From positions 1 to 48,319 of IMG/VR virus record IMGVR_UViG_3300012931_000005: a DNA stretch of 48,319 bases; one strand, given 5' to 3'. The stretch is from a virus. The notes under the pieces are model-generated. The model was not told the origin of the DNA. It made no database searches and worked only from the letters and a program-made list of their open reading frames with translations. The translations under genes and the position numbers were made by a program. Positions 9,001 through 16,150 of this stretch are shown one piece after another; position 1 is the stretch's first letter, and the number at the start of each line of letters is the position of its first letter.

Positions 9001-10230
9001 GAGACTTCCTGAAAGATCCTTTGCTGTTCCGTCGTCGAAAGAATAGAAGGCTTCCAAAAGATCGTCTCGCGGCCAGACACCCGAGGACCCTAAGACGCCT
9101 TGACTTCCCTGATTGCCTATTGTCCCTTGAGTTCCGACGTGCCCCTGATTGCCTTGATAGCCCTGATAGCCTTGATGCCCCTGGTTGCCTTGATAGCCTT
9201 GGTAGCCTCGAGACCCCTGGACACCGGCTGCACCTATCGTGCCTTGGTTGCCCTGAGCCCCTATACTTCCCTGATATCCTTGATGGCCTTGGTTGCCCTG
9301 AGCTCCTGTCTCTCCGATATGCCCTTGAGGTCCGAGACCTCCGGTATTTCCCTGGTCGCCCTGGTTCCCCTGCGCTCCTTCGGCTCCTGTGTCACCTAAC
9401 GTGCCTTGAATACCTTGGTTTCCTTGAGAACCTTGATTGCCTTGATAACCAAGCGCGCCTTGGTTGCCTTGACTACCCTGATTGCCTTGAGATCCCTGAA
9501 CACCAGTCACGCCTACGATGCCCTGATTGCCCTGAGCACCAACATTCCCTTGATTTACCTGATTGCCTTGAGATCCCTGAACTCCTGTTTCACCAACTTG
9601 TCCTTGAGGCCCGAGACCTCCGGTCGCACCAGTGAGACCTTGAGTTCCTTGCACTCCGGCAATGCCTTGCGCTCCCGTTTCACCAACCTGGCCCTGAAGT
9701 CCCTCAGCTCCTTGCGTCCCAACGATACCTTGCTCACCTTGCGTTCCCTGTACACCAAGGATTCCTTGAGTCCCTTGTGCTCCGACAGGCCCCTGCGGAC
9801 CTTCAAACCTGACGCCTTCCGAGAAGGTCGCTCCATAGTCGCAACTTACGCGCAGATAGATGTCGCTTGACGCATACTCCGTATGCCAAGATGCTCCGTC
9901 CTCGGAATACTCAAAAACGATCCCTACACCTCCGACCTCAAACGGCGCAGACCACACTCCCACGAGGTGGTCTTCCGCATTGCGTTTTCCACGGCTGGCC
10001 CAAAGCTTATCCGTACCTGAAGGGGGCGCACTATACCACCCTATGGGTGTATCACCAGTCGGCGTCGCCGGAGCCGAGGAGCTTCGAATGTAGATGAAAT
10101 CGAGCCAAGCTCCAACAAGAACCTTATGTGTGCCTGCACCCTCGGGCAGTACGTCTGCCTCAAAGTCGTACTCGTGCTCCAGTGCAAAGGCTTCGATGAG
10201 ACGCCTAAGGCGAACTGCGTCGAGGGCCAT
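6097..10230 (-). CDS. Giant collagen-like tail fibre with LamG-like domain
   Basis: The product is 1377 residues from ATG 10230, with GAGGAG eight bases upstream. Residues 1-145 are a globular N-terminal region, probably the virion attachment part. Gly-X-Gln collagen-like triplets (GNQGYQGNQG) fill about 146-390, 602-963, 1043-1140 and a short block near 1250-1285. The first two blocks are separated by a LamG/concanavalin-like domain at 390-600 (LEAFYSFDDGTAKDLSGSLN, DVWHFAVLTFV, GDIDEFRKYG). A beta domain occupies 963-1043, and other globular parts lie at 1140-1250 and 1285-1377. Triplets carry Gln or Thr in place of Pro, so the trimer would rely on Gln/Thr contacts. LamG domains bind sugars, so receptor binding is inferred. 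Interruptions include one Gly-to-Val triplet. Confidence 0.95.
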   Translation of the reverse strand: MALDAVRLRRLIEAFALEHEYDFEADVLPEGAGTHKVLVGAWLDFIYIRSSSAPATPTGDTPIGWYSAPPSGTDKLWASRGKRNAEDHLVGVWSAPFEVGGVGIVFEYSEDGASWHTEYASSDIYLRVSCDYGATFSEGVRFEGPQGPVGAQGTQGILGVQGTQGEQGIVGTQGAEGLQGQVGETGAQGIAGVQGTQGLTGATGGLGPQGQVGETGVQGSQGNQVNQGNVGAQGNQGIVGVTGVQGSQGNQGSQGNQGALGYQGNQGSQGNQGIQGTLGDTGAEGAQGNQGDQGNTGGLGPQGHIGETGAQGNQGHQGYQGSIGAQGNQGTIGAAGVQGSRGYQGYQGNQGHQGYQGYQGNQGHVGTQGTIGNQGSQGVLGSSGVWPRDDLLEAFYSFDDGTAKDLSGSLNHGTIEGSPTSVKSVSGKGFQFSGATTSRIVTPLHPSASSDFSMCIWFKIPSSYTWDTTGHTFIFGGYASARGLGLARLSTENAVGIVNRTASGLEFYATVNNVSRDVWHFAVLTFVSATELVTLYMDDVLRGYGTLAYTDWDTSAAISLMRYIAGGNSTTYTVGDIDEFRKYGYVLSAEERTALYKQISSGKIGAQGDQGTQGTIGVQGTQGNQGLQGPSDGYQGVQGNQGVQGVNGVLGGTGPQGYQGTTGGPQGTQGSQGHQGAVGAQGNQGFAGSDGSTGVTGAQGNQGVAGAQGATGAQGNQGDQGTFGAQGDIGPQGYQGNVGVQGTTGAQGATGATGAQGSQGSVGSQGNQGSRGYQGYQGVLGYQGNQGTIGAIGNQGVQGVRGYQGYQGASGVQGSLGNQGYQGTQGVIGAQGNQGHQGSIGVQGGQGNQGNQGVLGTSGAQGNQGNQGYQGVLGYQGSQGATGAAGNQGTQGSRGYQGYQGSVGVQGSRGYQGYQGAQGQAGTQGNQGNQGAVGSQGAQGQQGNQGGLGASGVQGDQGNQGNAPGPLSSASSLFVATGTKTLTVSVTASQSALQVGSPVRISRTAAPENFMEGFITSYSSTTLQVAVSYVEGTGAYSDWTIVLIGSRGVQGVQGAVGDTGAEGAQGVVGAQGLRGYQGYQGNQGAVGASGAQGAQGNIGVQGGVGATGSGGPQGDVGVQGATGAAGPQGYLGPQGVQGTVINFGNTVILNPYYSELYNAISASLPNVNDVMTFSGSSIVHYYVPGAPYTPSYITCTLKYAKRTGASEITVYGWDSTLTFPSAQTIVCTPSNNTYIFGQTGTLILAWGQAIGPLGPQGNQGYQGSYGGPQGYQGVIGAQGVQGPALRCEITGLLGSTWTTLIDFAAVTSTFGLVYLYRYTVGGSEGSVYLYLRQGTVIDTLAHLAGADMSSYIRVADNKLQISPFSDTVAIDAKAYYM

Positions 10231-10232
10231 TC

Positions 10233-10850
10233 TCAATACTCCTCTTTCCCCAAGTACAACATCATCCTCGATGTCGTTCCATATCCTACTCCTTGTGCAC
10301 GTAACACTAATAAATGTGTCCCACGTTCGAGCGTGACAAACGTTGTGCCCGTATCCGCTATTGCAAAGTTTCCGTCCTTCGACGAAGAGAGATACCCGTT
10401 TCGTATATTTTCTGTCACAACTACGGCATTATGAGTTGGAGATGCTGCGTCGGTAAAACGATTTTTCAAGCGCTTAGTCTGAATGCTGGAATTGAAGTCT
10501 ATTGCAAGTGTTGTCTGTGCTTCCATTATTAAATATCTTTCCGACGCCACCACAAAGCATGCCTCGAGTGCCCCGCAGTACTCAGCCCTATCACCTTCGC
10601 CGTCGCTATAACGAATTACTCTGTAAGGCACCTCTTCAGAGTCTTCGAAATTGGTAAATGTATCGGTTTCATAGGCTGCGTAAAGCGTATTCCCGTCCGA
10701 AGACGCATCGTCCTCATCTGCCTCATAGGCATCCTCCATATGCAGTGCAAGGGCCTTGTCGCCTCCGGCTTCGTCACGCGTTGTGTACAACGTGAACTCC
10801 GTGTCGACTCCTTTTACCTGTACATGAAGAACGTATTCCGAAACGCTCAT
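10233..10850 (-). CDS. Hypothetical virion protein upstream of the collagen-like fibre
   Basis: The product is 205 residues. ATG 10850 follows AAGGAG and its stop lies two bases before the fibre start. It is acidic, with a run of Asp/Glu near residues 35-60 (EDAYEADEDDASSDG), and is largely beta-strand-like, ending in THLLVLRAQGVGYGTTSRMM. There is no signal or membrane segment. The position between the 190-residue protein and the fibre suggests a baseplate or fibre-attachment component. No family was recognised. Confidence 0.8.
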   Translation of the reverse strand: MSVSEYVLHVQVKGVDTEFTLYTTRDEAGGDKALALHMEDAYEADEDDASSDGNTLYAAYETDTFTNFEDSEEVPYRVIRYSDGEGDRAEYCGALEACFVVASERYLIMEAQTTLAIDFNSSIQTKRLKNRFTDAASPTHNAVVVTENIRNGYLSSSKDGNFAIADTGTTFVTLERGTHLLVLRAQGVGYGTTSRMMLYLGKEEY

Positions 10851-10860
10851 TCAAAGCTCC

Positions 10861-11433
10861 TTAGTTAACGATCCAGACGTCTCCATCCTTAGGATCCAGA
10901 GGCGCTGAAAGTGCGAAGCTCGAGCTTATGAGGCGCCACTCGGCGTCGGACTCATCGTCGTCGCCGTCTGGATCTGCCACGTACAAGTAAAGCGCATTTG
11001 TACTAAGTTTGAACCACAGCATTCCGTTCTGCGGGTCGGTGGGTGCCGACTCCGAGATCGCGACTGCCGAATAGGACTTTCCAGTCGCTGGAAGCTTCCA
11101 CTCAAGAACTTCGTCCGCATCGTCCCAGTAAGCGACGCGCAGCTCCCAGGTCGAAGGCTTCAACCACAGACGCCCAGCATCGTCCTCTCCAAGGTTTGCC
11201 ACTCCATCCGGTGTCGTAAGCGGTTGTGTCTCACTTACATAGACCATGGCGCTGCCTTCGAGATGTCGTCCCTGTCGCGGCTGCGGACTCGACTCCGTGA
11301 GGTCCATCGAGTGCTCGCGCCCGATGCGATCAACGAACGTCGCCTTGATATCACGCATCGCGTCATCTCCCGAACCTGCACTCGAAGAGTCCGAAGGCTG
11401 AACGAGCCAACTGGCATTGATGTCTGAAGCCAT
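10861..11433 (-). CDS. Tail-fibre-type protein with repeated display-module motif
   Basis: The product is 190 residues with AAGGAG before ATG 11433. Its second half repeats a motif common in phage fibre and neck-adjacent proteins: APTDPQNGMLWFKLSTNALY, and later SAPLDPKDGDVWIVN as a shorter copy. An earlier related copy is GRLWLKPSTWELRVAYW. The modules look like small beta units built around PxDPxxGxxW. The first 50 residues are polar and probably unstructured. Linker or fibre function is inferred from the motif and from the neighbouring fibre gene. Confidence 0.8.
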   Translation of the reverse strand: MASDINASWLVQPSDSSSAGSGDDAMRDIKATFVDRIGREHSMDLTESSPQPRQGRHLEGSAMVYVSETQPLTTPDGVANLGEDDAGRLWLKPSTWELRVAYWDDADEVLEWKLPATGKSYSAVAISESAPTDPQNGMLWFKLSTNALYLYVADPDGDDDESDAEWRLISSSFALSAPLDPKDGDVWIVN

Positions 11434-11444
11434 CTTAGGTCTCC

Positions 11445-12356
11445 TTAGCGTCGCGACGGCTCAAGCCGATCGCTTTCGAGATTGTCTTCGTAGTCGATCT
11501 GCGTCTGCAATGACTGCATCAGTTCCATGAAGTCTCGTTTAGTTGCATACGCAGTTGTCGATTCCGAATAACGTCTGAATCCCCACCAGGTTGCGCGCAA
11601 CACAATAGCCTGATGAAAGGCCTCAGGCAGCATGAACTCTTCATCGAGACTCGAGGCCTGCACCGGATAACCAACGTAATAAAGTTCGTAGGACCTCGAG
11701 GTCTCCGGAGCGCAGTCGAGCACGATGCCATTTCCGTACTTGGAAAAAGATCCTGGAACTCCGACCGCCGCCGTTAGCGCGGGCAAGAAGTTCTTTGCGT
11801 ACTCGCGATCGACTGGCTGCCCTGTTTCGCTGTCAATAACGTAAAGCACCTCGCACGGGCGAGAAGCGTTCTGAACATCATCGACCCCTGAGCCAAAACG
11901 TAGCACTCGCTGTCTGAGCGTCAACTCGAGTCCGGTTGGATCTTCCGTGAAGGCCTTGTCAAGTATGATCTGTGCAAGGCCGCCTACGACCGTATGCCGC
12001 AGTATACGTCTATGAACTCCGTTTACCGAAGCGAACCAGCCCTCGAAACGTCCCGAGGTCGAAGTCGCCAGACTTGGAGGTAGTTCAAGGATCTTCCAGT
12101 CCGAGGACATCACGCCTAAAGTGCCCGTAACGATCTTAGGTTCGAACGAGATGCTCTTCTCAAGACACCGGAACTTCAGTCTGCGGCCTGAGGGCAAGAT
12201 CCACGTTGCGATCGCGTCCTGTGCGTCGTTAAGCGCAGCCGCGATGCGTACCGCCGCTGCCGTTGTGAGCGACACCGAGCCGTTGACCGTCGGATTCAGA
12301 TCACTCGGCTCTCCGAGCATTTCCCAGACTTCTCGAATCGCATTTCCTAAGGTCAT
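11445..12356 (-). CDS. Head-tail adaptor-like protein
   Basis: The product is 303 residues; TAGGAG precedes ATG 12356. The N-terminal helix (LGNAIREVWEMLGEPSDL) and the C-terminal helix bundle (MLPEAFHQAIVLRATWWGF then TKRDFMELMQSLQTQ) resemble phage connector and adaptor proteins that sit below the portal. Between them is a beta-rich region (residues 70-220). It is the second gene after the capsid terminator and lies upstream of the fibre genes. The assignment is by architecture and order only; a tail tubular protein A-like protein is the nearest alternative. Confidence 0.7.
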   Translation of the reverse strand: MTLGNAIREVWEMLGEPSDLNPTVNGSVSLTTAAAVRIAAALNDAQDAIATWILPSGRRLKFRCLEKSISFEPKIVTGTLGVMSSDWKILELPPSLATSTSGRFEGWFASVNGVHRRILRHTVVGGLAQIILDKAFTEDPTGLELTLRQRVLRFGSGVDDVQNASRPCEVLYVIDSETGQPVDREYAKNFLPALTAAVGVPGSFSKYGNGIVLDCAPETSRSYELYYVGYPVQASSLDEEFMLPEAFHQAIVLRATWWGFRRYSESTTAYATKRDFMELMQSLQTQIDYEDNLESDRLEPSRR

Positions 12357-12365
12357 CTTGGACTC

Positions 12366-12605
12366 CTACTTCTGGTTTTCGGAGGAGCATCCATACTTCG
12401 TGCACAAGAACGATCCGCCGCGCTTGCGCATCTCGTTCTGAGGCGCGACGTAGCCGCATTTGGCGCAGACGGCCCATTTCGCATATACGCGCCTTGTCGG
12501 AGCCCACGCGGCCTCTAAAACTGGTCCTGAAGCCACGACGCCATCGGCCCCGATACGCATTGCAGTCGTTTCCGTGTAAATGCCTGAGGGCAGATCTGCG
12601 CTCAT
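12366..12605 (-). CDS. Small zinc-ribbon-like protein
   Basis: The product is 79 residues from ATG 12605 with GGAGG five bases upstream. A longer frame to 12773 would cross the terminator hairpin and the capsid gene end and is rejected. The C-terminal half has a CxxC pair (VCAKCGYVAP) and a second CxxxxC pair (LCTKYGCSS) separated by a basic segment, so it probably binds one zinc. It is the first gene of the second leftward late unit, directly downstream of the candidate promoter. Function is unknown. Confidence 0.8.
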   Translation of the reverse strand: MSADLPSGIYTETTAMRIGADGVVASGPVLEAAWAPTRRVYAKWAVCAKCGYVAPQNEMRKRGGSFLCTKYGCSSENQK

Positions 12606-12621
12606 AAGAGCCTCCACAAGC

Positions 12622-12650
12622 AGCATACATGTCCCTAAGTCCTTATGCAA
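12622..12650 (-). promoter_or_regulatory. Candidate leftward late promoter with CATAAGGACTTAGG element
   Basis: On the minus strand TTGCAT and TATGCT are separated by 17 bases. The 14-mer CATAAGGACTTAGG overlaps the -35 box and fills most of the spacer. The same 14-mer occupies an equivalent place in a second candidate at 21863-21891. The match to consensus is moderate. The position, between the capsid terminator and the next late gene, supports it. Confidence 0.45.
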
Positions 12651-12655
12651 CAGAA

Positions 12656-12679
12656 GGGGGACCCCTTTCAGGGTCCCCC
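12656..12679 (-). terminator. Terminator hairpin after the major capsid gene
   Basis: A perfect 9-bp stem (GGGGGACCC pairing with GGGTCCCCC) with a 6-base loop lies between the capsid gene and the next late gene. Read leftward it is followed by TTCTGTT, a short imperfect U tract. It would reduce read-through from the heavily expressed head genes. CCTAAGTC (12634-12641) and its reverse complement (12686-12693) flank it. Confidence 0.75.
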
Positions 12680-12706
12680 GGACAAGACTTAGGTCCTGCT
12701 TTCCGA

Positions 12707-13690
12707 TTAAGCGCCCGTGGACCCGTAGATCCCGCGGTACTCGTTCATGAACGCTAGGAACCTCGTTGAACATCGGTATAGTCGATTCCCGGTAGCGAGG
12801 TCGTCGGCGCTCTGGATCTTGACCTCGCGCTTCATCGCCATCCGCAGATCGACCTCATCGCCGAGACAGAACCAGGCGTCGGTGTCGGTCAGGTACTGGT
12901 TGACGATCACGTCCCAGGAGGCGCCCTGCGCCGGGTTCATCTCAGGCCGTAGCATGTTCGGAGCGTTCATGGCTGTCGGGTAGTAGGTGCTGCTGATCTT
13001 CGTGAGGCCGCGGTTCATGTCGCCGTCCGCAGTGTCGAAGACGCGGCCCTGGGCCCGCATGAGCTCCATGGCTTTCCACTGCTCGCCGATGGGTACCATC
13101 AGTAACTTCAGCACCATCTGGATCGGCAGGTCGTCCTCGCCGACAAGGCGCTGGAAATACTCGAAGGCGGCCTCAAGACTCGTCGTATCGAGGTCCGCGG
13201 TAGCCTTGTTGTCGATCGCGGTGCCGGCCGGACTCCGAACGGTGTGATGTGCATCGGCGCAGAGTGCGAGACCGTCCTTGCCGAGACTCGTGGTGAAGGC
13301 GTTGTTGAACAGCGCCGCGCCACTGACTTCGAGCGTATTGGAGGCGACGCGACCGAGACTGCTCGCGAGCTTGATGACGTTCCCGAAGAGGTCGTCCTCG
13401 ATCGCTTCCTCGGTGACCTGGAAGCCGAGCTGGAACTTCTTCGGCACCCGCGTGACCTTGTTGCCCTGTGATGCGGTGATGTACTCGACCGCCTCGCCTT
13501 CCGCGGCCTCACGAAGCTCACCGCCCAGACCAGCGATGTCGGCCTCAGTCCACTCATAGCCCTTGGGCCAGGTGGTCTTCTTGAAGAGGCGACTCCACAG
13601 CGGAGGCTTCCGCGTGAACTGGTCGTAGAAAACCTTGACGATGCTCCGGTCCTGCTCATAGGTCAGGAGCTTACTGTTCTGTACAGGCAT
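12707..13690 (-). CDS. Major capsid protein
   Basis: The product is 327 residues; AAGGAGG lies just before ATG 13690. The sequence has the features of an HK97-fold capsid protein of the Mu gpT-like type: an N-terminal helix (DRSIVKVFYDQFTRKP), a beta E-loop-like segment rich in Glu/Val, QVTEEAIEDDLFGNVIKLAS, the A-domain helix and strand set, and a late WFCLGDEVDLRMAMKREVK. It lies directly after the decoration gene and before a strong terminator, the usual place of the most expressed late gene. No proteolytic prodomain is evident. Confidence 0.9.
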   Translation of the reverse strand: MPVQNSKLLTYEQDRSIVKVFYDQFTRKPPLWSRLFKKTTWPKGYEWTEADIAGLGGELREAAEGEAVEYITASQGNKVTRVPKKFQLGFQVTEEAIEDDLFGNVIKLASSLGRVASNTLEVSGAALFNNAFTTSLGKDGLALCADAHHTVRSPAGTAIDNKATADLDTTSLEAAFEYFQRLVGEDDLPIQMVLKLLMVPIGEQWKAMELMRAQGRVFDTADGDMNRGLTKISSTYYPTAMNAPNMLRPEMNPAQGASWDVIVNQYLTDTDAWFCLGDEVDLRMAMKREVKIQSADDLATGNRLYRCSTRFLAFMNEYRGIYGSTGA

Positions 13691-13706
13691 CTAGTTCCTC
13701 CTTTCC

Positions 13707-14219
13707 TTAACCCGCGGCGCCTTGAGCACCCTGAGCGCCCTGAGCCCCTTGAGCACCTTGAGCACCGGTGGCACCTTGAGCTCCCGCAGCTCCCTGAGCG
13801 CCCGCAGCTCCCTGGTATCCGCGCAGTCCGTTGAACCCGAGCGAGACGCAGTACATCATCGAGGCGTCGCTCTCGTCGACCTCCATGACCTTGGCACGGA
13901 CGTGCGTGGTGTCGGTCCCGTCGAGCAGGAGCGTGGTCTCTGCAACGCCGTACTCACCGCCGGGGACAACAGTCCCGGTGGAATCGATCCGCACCAGGAC
14001 GTCCGGCGTCAGCGGCGTGTACAGCACCTCGTCGGCGTCGGCCGTCGAAGCCTGGGCTGCGACACCGCAGATCGGAACGTCGTTGGCGCCTCCCGTTGCC
14101 TTGATGACCTTGCCCGAGGACCAGACCAGCGGGTCGCCCACGCTGAAGACGCCACCAGCAGTCACTTTCCGGGTCGGAACAGGAGCACCACTCAGGGTGC
14201 CCGCAACTTCCCAACTCAC
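13707..14219 (-). CDS. Capsid decoration protein with collagen-like tail
   Basis: The product is 170 residues from GTG 14219 behind AGGAGG. Residues 1-125 form a beta-rich domain typical of small capsid decoration proteins (GGVFSVGDPLVWSSGKVIKA, VPGGEYGVAETTLLLDG). The last 40 residues are tandem Gly-Ala-Gln triplets (GAQGAQGAQGAQ), a collagen-like stalk probably projecting from the capsid. It sits immediately upstream of the capsid gene, the usual order. The Gly-X-Gln chemistry matches the giant fibre encoded downstream, suggesting a shared surface style. Confidence 0.85.
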   Translation of the reverse strand: MSWEVAGTLSGAPVPTRKVTAGGVFSVGDPLVWSSGKVIKATGGANDVPICGVAAQASTADADEVLYTPLTPDVLVRIDSTGTVVPGGEYGVAETTLLLDGTDTTHVRAKVMEVDESDASMMYCVSLGFNGLRGYQGAAGAQGAAGAQGATGAQGAQGAQGAQGAQGAAG

Positions 14220-14261
14220 ATTGAGCCTCCTACGAGCGCGCTACGGGGCGCCCACTCCGAA

Positions 14262-15014
14262 TTAGCGGTCCTGCCAATCAAGACCGTCCTTAGCATCGAG
14301 CTTCGAAAGGCCCGTTGAAGTGCCTTCGGAAGCGGCAGCGACCTGGCGATCCGCGAGGGCGCTCTTCTCGTCCTGAATGCGCTTGGCCTGGTCGATCGGT
14401 ACGCGCATCGCTACAAGTTCCGTGGCTCCGGTGCGCCGCGACTTGATCTCGAAATGTCCGTCGACCGCCACGCCGTTAATGAAGGCCGTAGGATCTTCCG
14501 GATTGCCGTCTTTGCCAGCCTTGACGAAATCGTATCCAAGGTCCCGGAAGTGTTCCACCTTGTCCGGTCTCGCGAAGTGGAGCTTGAACCCGTGCCCCGC
14601 GTAACCGGTCAGCTTCCTCGAGGCCGACATCGACGACGGGATAGAGCCGAACTGCGCCACAGTCTCAGCACGCCTATTGCGCTGACCAACAAACGAAATG
14701 CGACTCGAAAGACCATCGGCCTCCGGGTCGTGACGTGCGTTCATGTCCGCCGCCACATGATACCTGGTCTTGTTGTCGCGCCCTAAGGAACGGATGTCCA
14801 TCTCGGACATCTCCAGGAACAGGCCCTTTTCAAACAGGAAGACGACTTCGGCGCCCGCAGCATCGGCCTCACGCACCTCAGTTGCAGTATGCAAATCGCC
14901 CTTCTCGGGGTCCAGACTTACGAAGAGCTTCCGGGGAGGAAGTTTGGCCTTTTTCCCCTCCAGTGCCTGGGGCTTCACGGACTGCGTCGGACTCTTTTCC
15001 GCATTATCGCTCAT
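14262..15014 (-). CDS. Hypothetical head-region protein
   Basis: The product is 250 residues; AAAGGAG precedes ATG 15014. The first 30 residues are Lys/Pro-rich and probably flexible. The remainder is a mixed alpha/beta protein (VFLFEKGLFLEMSEMDIRSL, GHGFKLHFARPDKVEHFRDL, GHFEIKSRRTGATELVAMRV) ending in a polar tail. It lies between the scaffold-like protein and the decoration protein, so it is probably a head-assembly or minor head component. No known fold or motif was recognised. Confidence 0.8.
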   Translation of the reverse strand: MSDNAEKSPTQSVKPQALEGKKAKLPPRKLFVSLDPEKGDLHTATEVREADAAGAEVVFLFEKGLFLEMSEMDIRSLGRDNKTRYHVAADMNARHDPEADGLSSRISFVGQRNRRAETVAQFGSIPSSMSASRKLTGYAGHGFKLHFARPDKVEHFRDLGYDFVKAGKDGNPEDPTAFINGVAVDGHFEIKSRRTGATELVAMRVPIDQAKRIQDEKSALADRQVAAASEGTSTGLSKLDAKDGLDWQDR

Positions 15015-15044
15015 CTTGGTGCTCCTTTCCGCTTCTCGAGCGGC

Positions 15045-15857
15045 TTATACGCGTCCGGACTGGCGCCATTGCTCCAGCACCGTCGCCTTCGAGAGACCGA
15101 ACGTGTCCGCAAAGGCCTGTGCCTCAGCGTCCTGCTGTTTCGTGATGCGAATCTTGGACGTATTTGGAGCTACGGGCGCCACAGCGGTCCCGGAGACCTC
15201 CGAAAACTGCGCCGGCCTACGTGCCGCGGGGGCTGCCGCAGGCTGCGGCCCCAGTTTGGCCGCAGCCTCGGCCACAAGTTCGTCGAAATGCGCCCCCTTA
15301 ACGATGGACATGGCACGCTCGTACACGTTGGGGTCCCGCGCCTTTATGTCCGTGGGCATCAGTGCGAGTTCGCGCTCGATCTCAGTCCCGAAACGGGTCA
15401 CGAAGGCCTTCGCCGCAGGGTCGACGAGTGCCAACTTGCGCGAATATGCCAGGTTCTGCTCAGCCTGCACCGGAACCTGGGCACCGTTGACCCTCTCCAT
15501 CAGATCGAAGAAGGTCCCCGCCGGATCGGTGAAGAATCTCTCATTGAGTTTCTCCTTCGAAGCATCGAGTTCGGCCTGCGTCAATGGACGTTGCACTGAG
15601 ACCTGGGGTGCCTGAGGCTTCAAGGCCTCAAGACTCTTCGCCAAGGAACCAAAGCCGTTCTGGGTCCCGCGCTCACGTTCGAGCTCGGCGGTCCTGGCCA
15701 CCAAGTCGGCCTTGATGCGCTCCATCTCAGGGTCAGGAGCCACCGCGGGCGTCGAGTCGACGACCTCGAACTCCATCTCCGCTGGCGGTCCGTCCGGAAT
15801 GACCTCGAATCGGTTCTCCGGGGCCTGAACTTCAACCTCTTCCACAGTATCAGCCAT
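15045..15857 (-). CDS. Scaffold-like protein
   Basis: The product is 270 residues from the second of two adjacent ATG codons (15857), which has better spacing from AAAGGAG; the first ATG (15860) overlaps the upstream stop. The N-terminus is acidic and Pro-rich (EVEVQAPENRFEVIPDGPPA), followed by helices with charged repeats (MERIKADLVARTAELERE) and a Pro/Ala-rich hinge near residue 210. The C-terminus has a helix with basic residues (KATVLEQWRQSGRV), the usual capsid-binding end of scaffolds. Its position between portal and capsid genes agrees. No protease was found nearby. Confidence 0.75.
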   Translation of the reverse strand: MADTVEEVEVQAPENRFEVIPDGPPAEMEFEVVDSTPAVAPDPEMERIKADLVARTAELERERGTQNGFGSLAKSLEALKPQAPQVSVQRPLTQAELDASKEKLNERFFTDPAGTFFDLMERVNGAQVPVQAEQNLAYSRKLALVDPAAKAFVTRFGTEIERELALMPTDIKARDPNVYERAMSIVKGAHFDELVAEAAAKLGPQPAAAPAARRPAQFSEVSGTAVAPVAPNTSKIRITKQQDAEAQAFADTFGLSKATVLEQWRQSGRV

Positions 15858-16150
15858 CATGTACTCCTTTCGAAGCCCTGGGAGGCTTCGTAAACGAACT
15901 TGAACAGTGTCAAGAAGGCATCGCGCGCATTTATCTTGCCTCGAAGCTCCGCGGCGACGATCGTGTCGCGCTCGCGCGCAAGGCGCTCCAAGGCTTCAAG
16001 GCGCCCGGCCTCAGTCCACTGCGCGAGGGCCTTCAGCCCCAGGTTACTGTCCCGAGACAGCTCCAACAGGGCCTGTGCCTGCGCCTGGCTGCACCCCAGG
16101 AGCTCCTGCGTTCGCGCTAGGGGGCTGGTTTCCTCCGCTTCTAAGACCAT
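15857..16150 (-). CDS. Small helical protein overlapping the portal gene
   Basis: The product is 97 residues. ATG 16150 has a strong GAGGAGG upstream and lies 107 bases inside the end of the portal gene in another frame. The protein is helical with Leu/Gln/Ala heptads (TQELLGCSQAQAQALLELSR), an Arg/Glu-rich middle (ALERLARERDTIVAAELRG) and an aromatic tail. Its stop overlaps the scaffold start. The ribosome site makes the overlap believable. The role is unknown; a portal accessory or assembly factor is possible. Confidence 0.75.
   Translation of the reverse strand: MVLEAEETSPLARTQELLGCSQAQAQALLELSRDSNLGLKALAQWTEAGRLEALERLARERDTIVAAELRGKINARDAFLTLFKFVYEASQGFERST

Noticed and set aside
7249-9870. 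Several long forward frames across the fibre gene
   Set aside because: They are antisense shadows of Gly-X-Gln repeat DNA, with periodic Leu/Ser composition.
12366-12773. Longer 135-codon form of the zinc-ribbon gene
   Set aside because: It would cross the terminator hairpin and enter the capsid gene; the ATG at 12605 has a good ribosome site.
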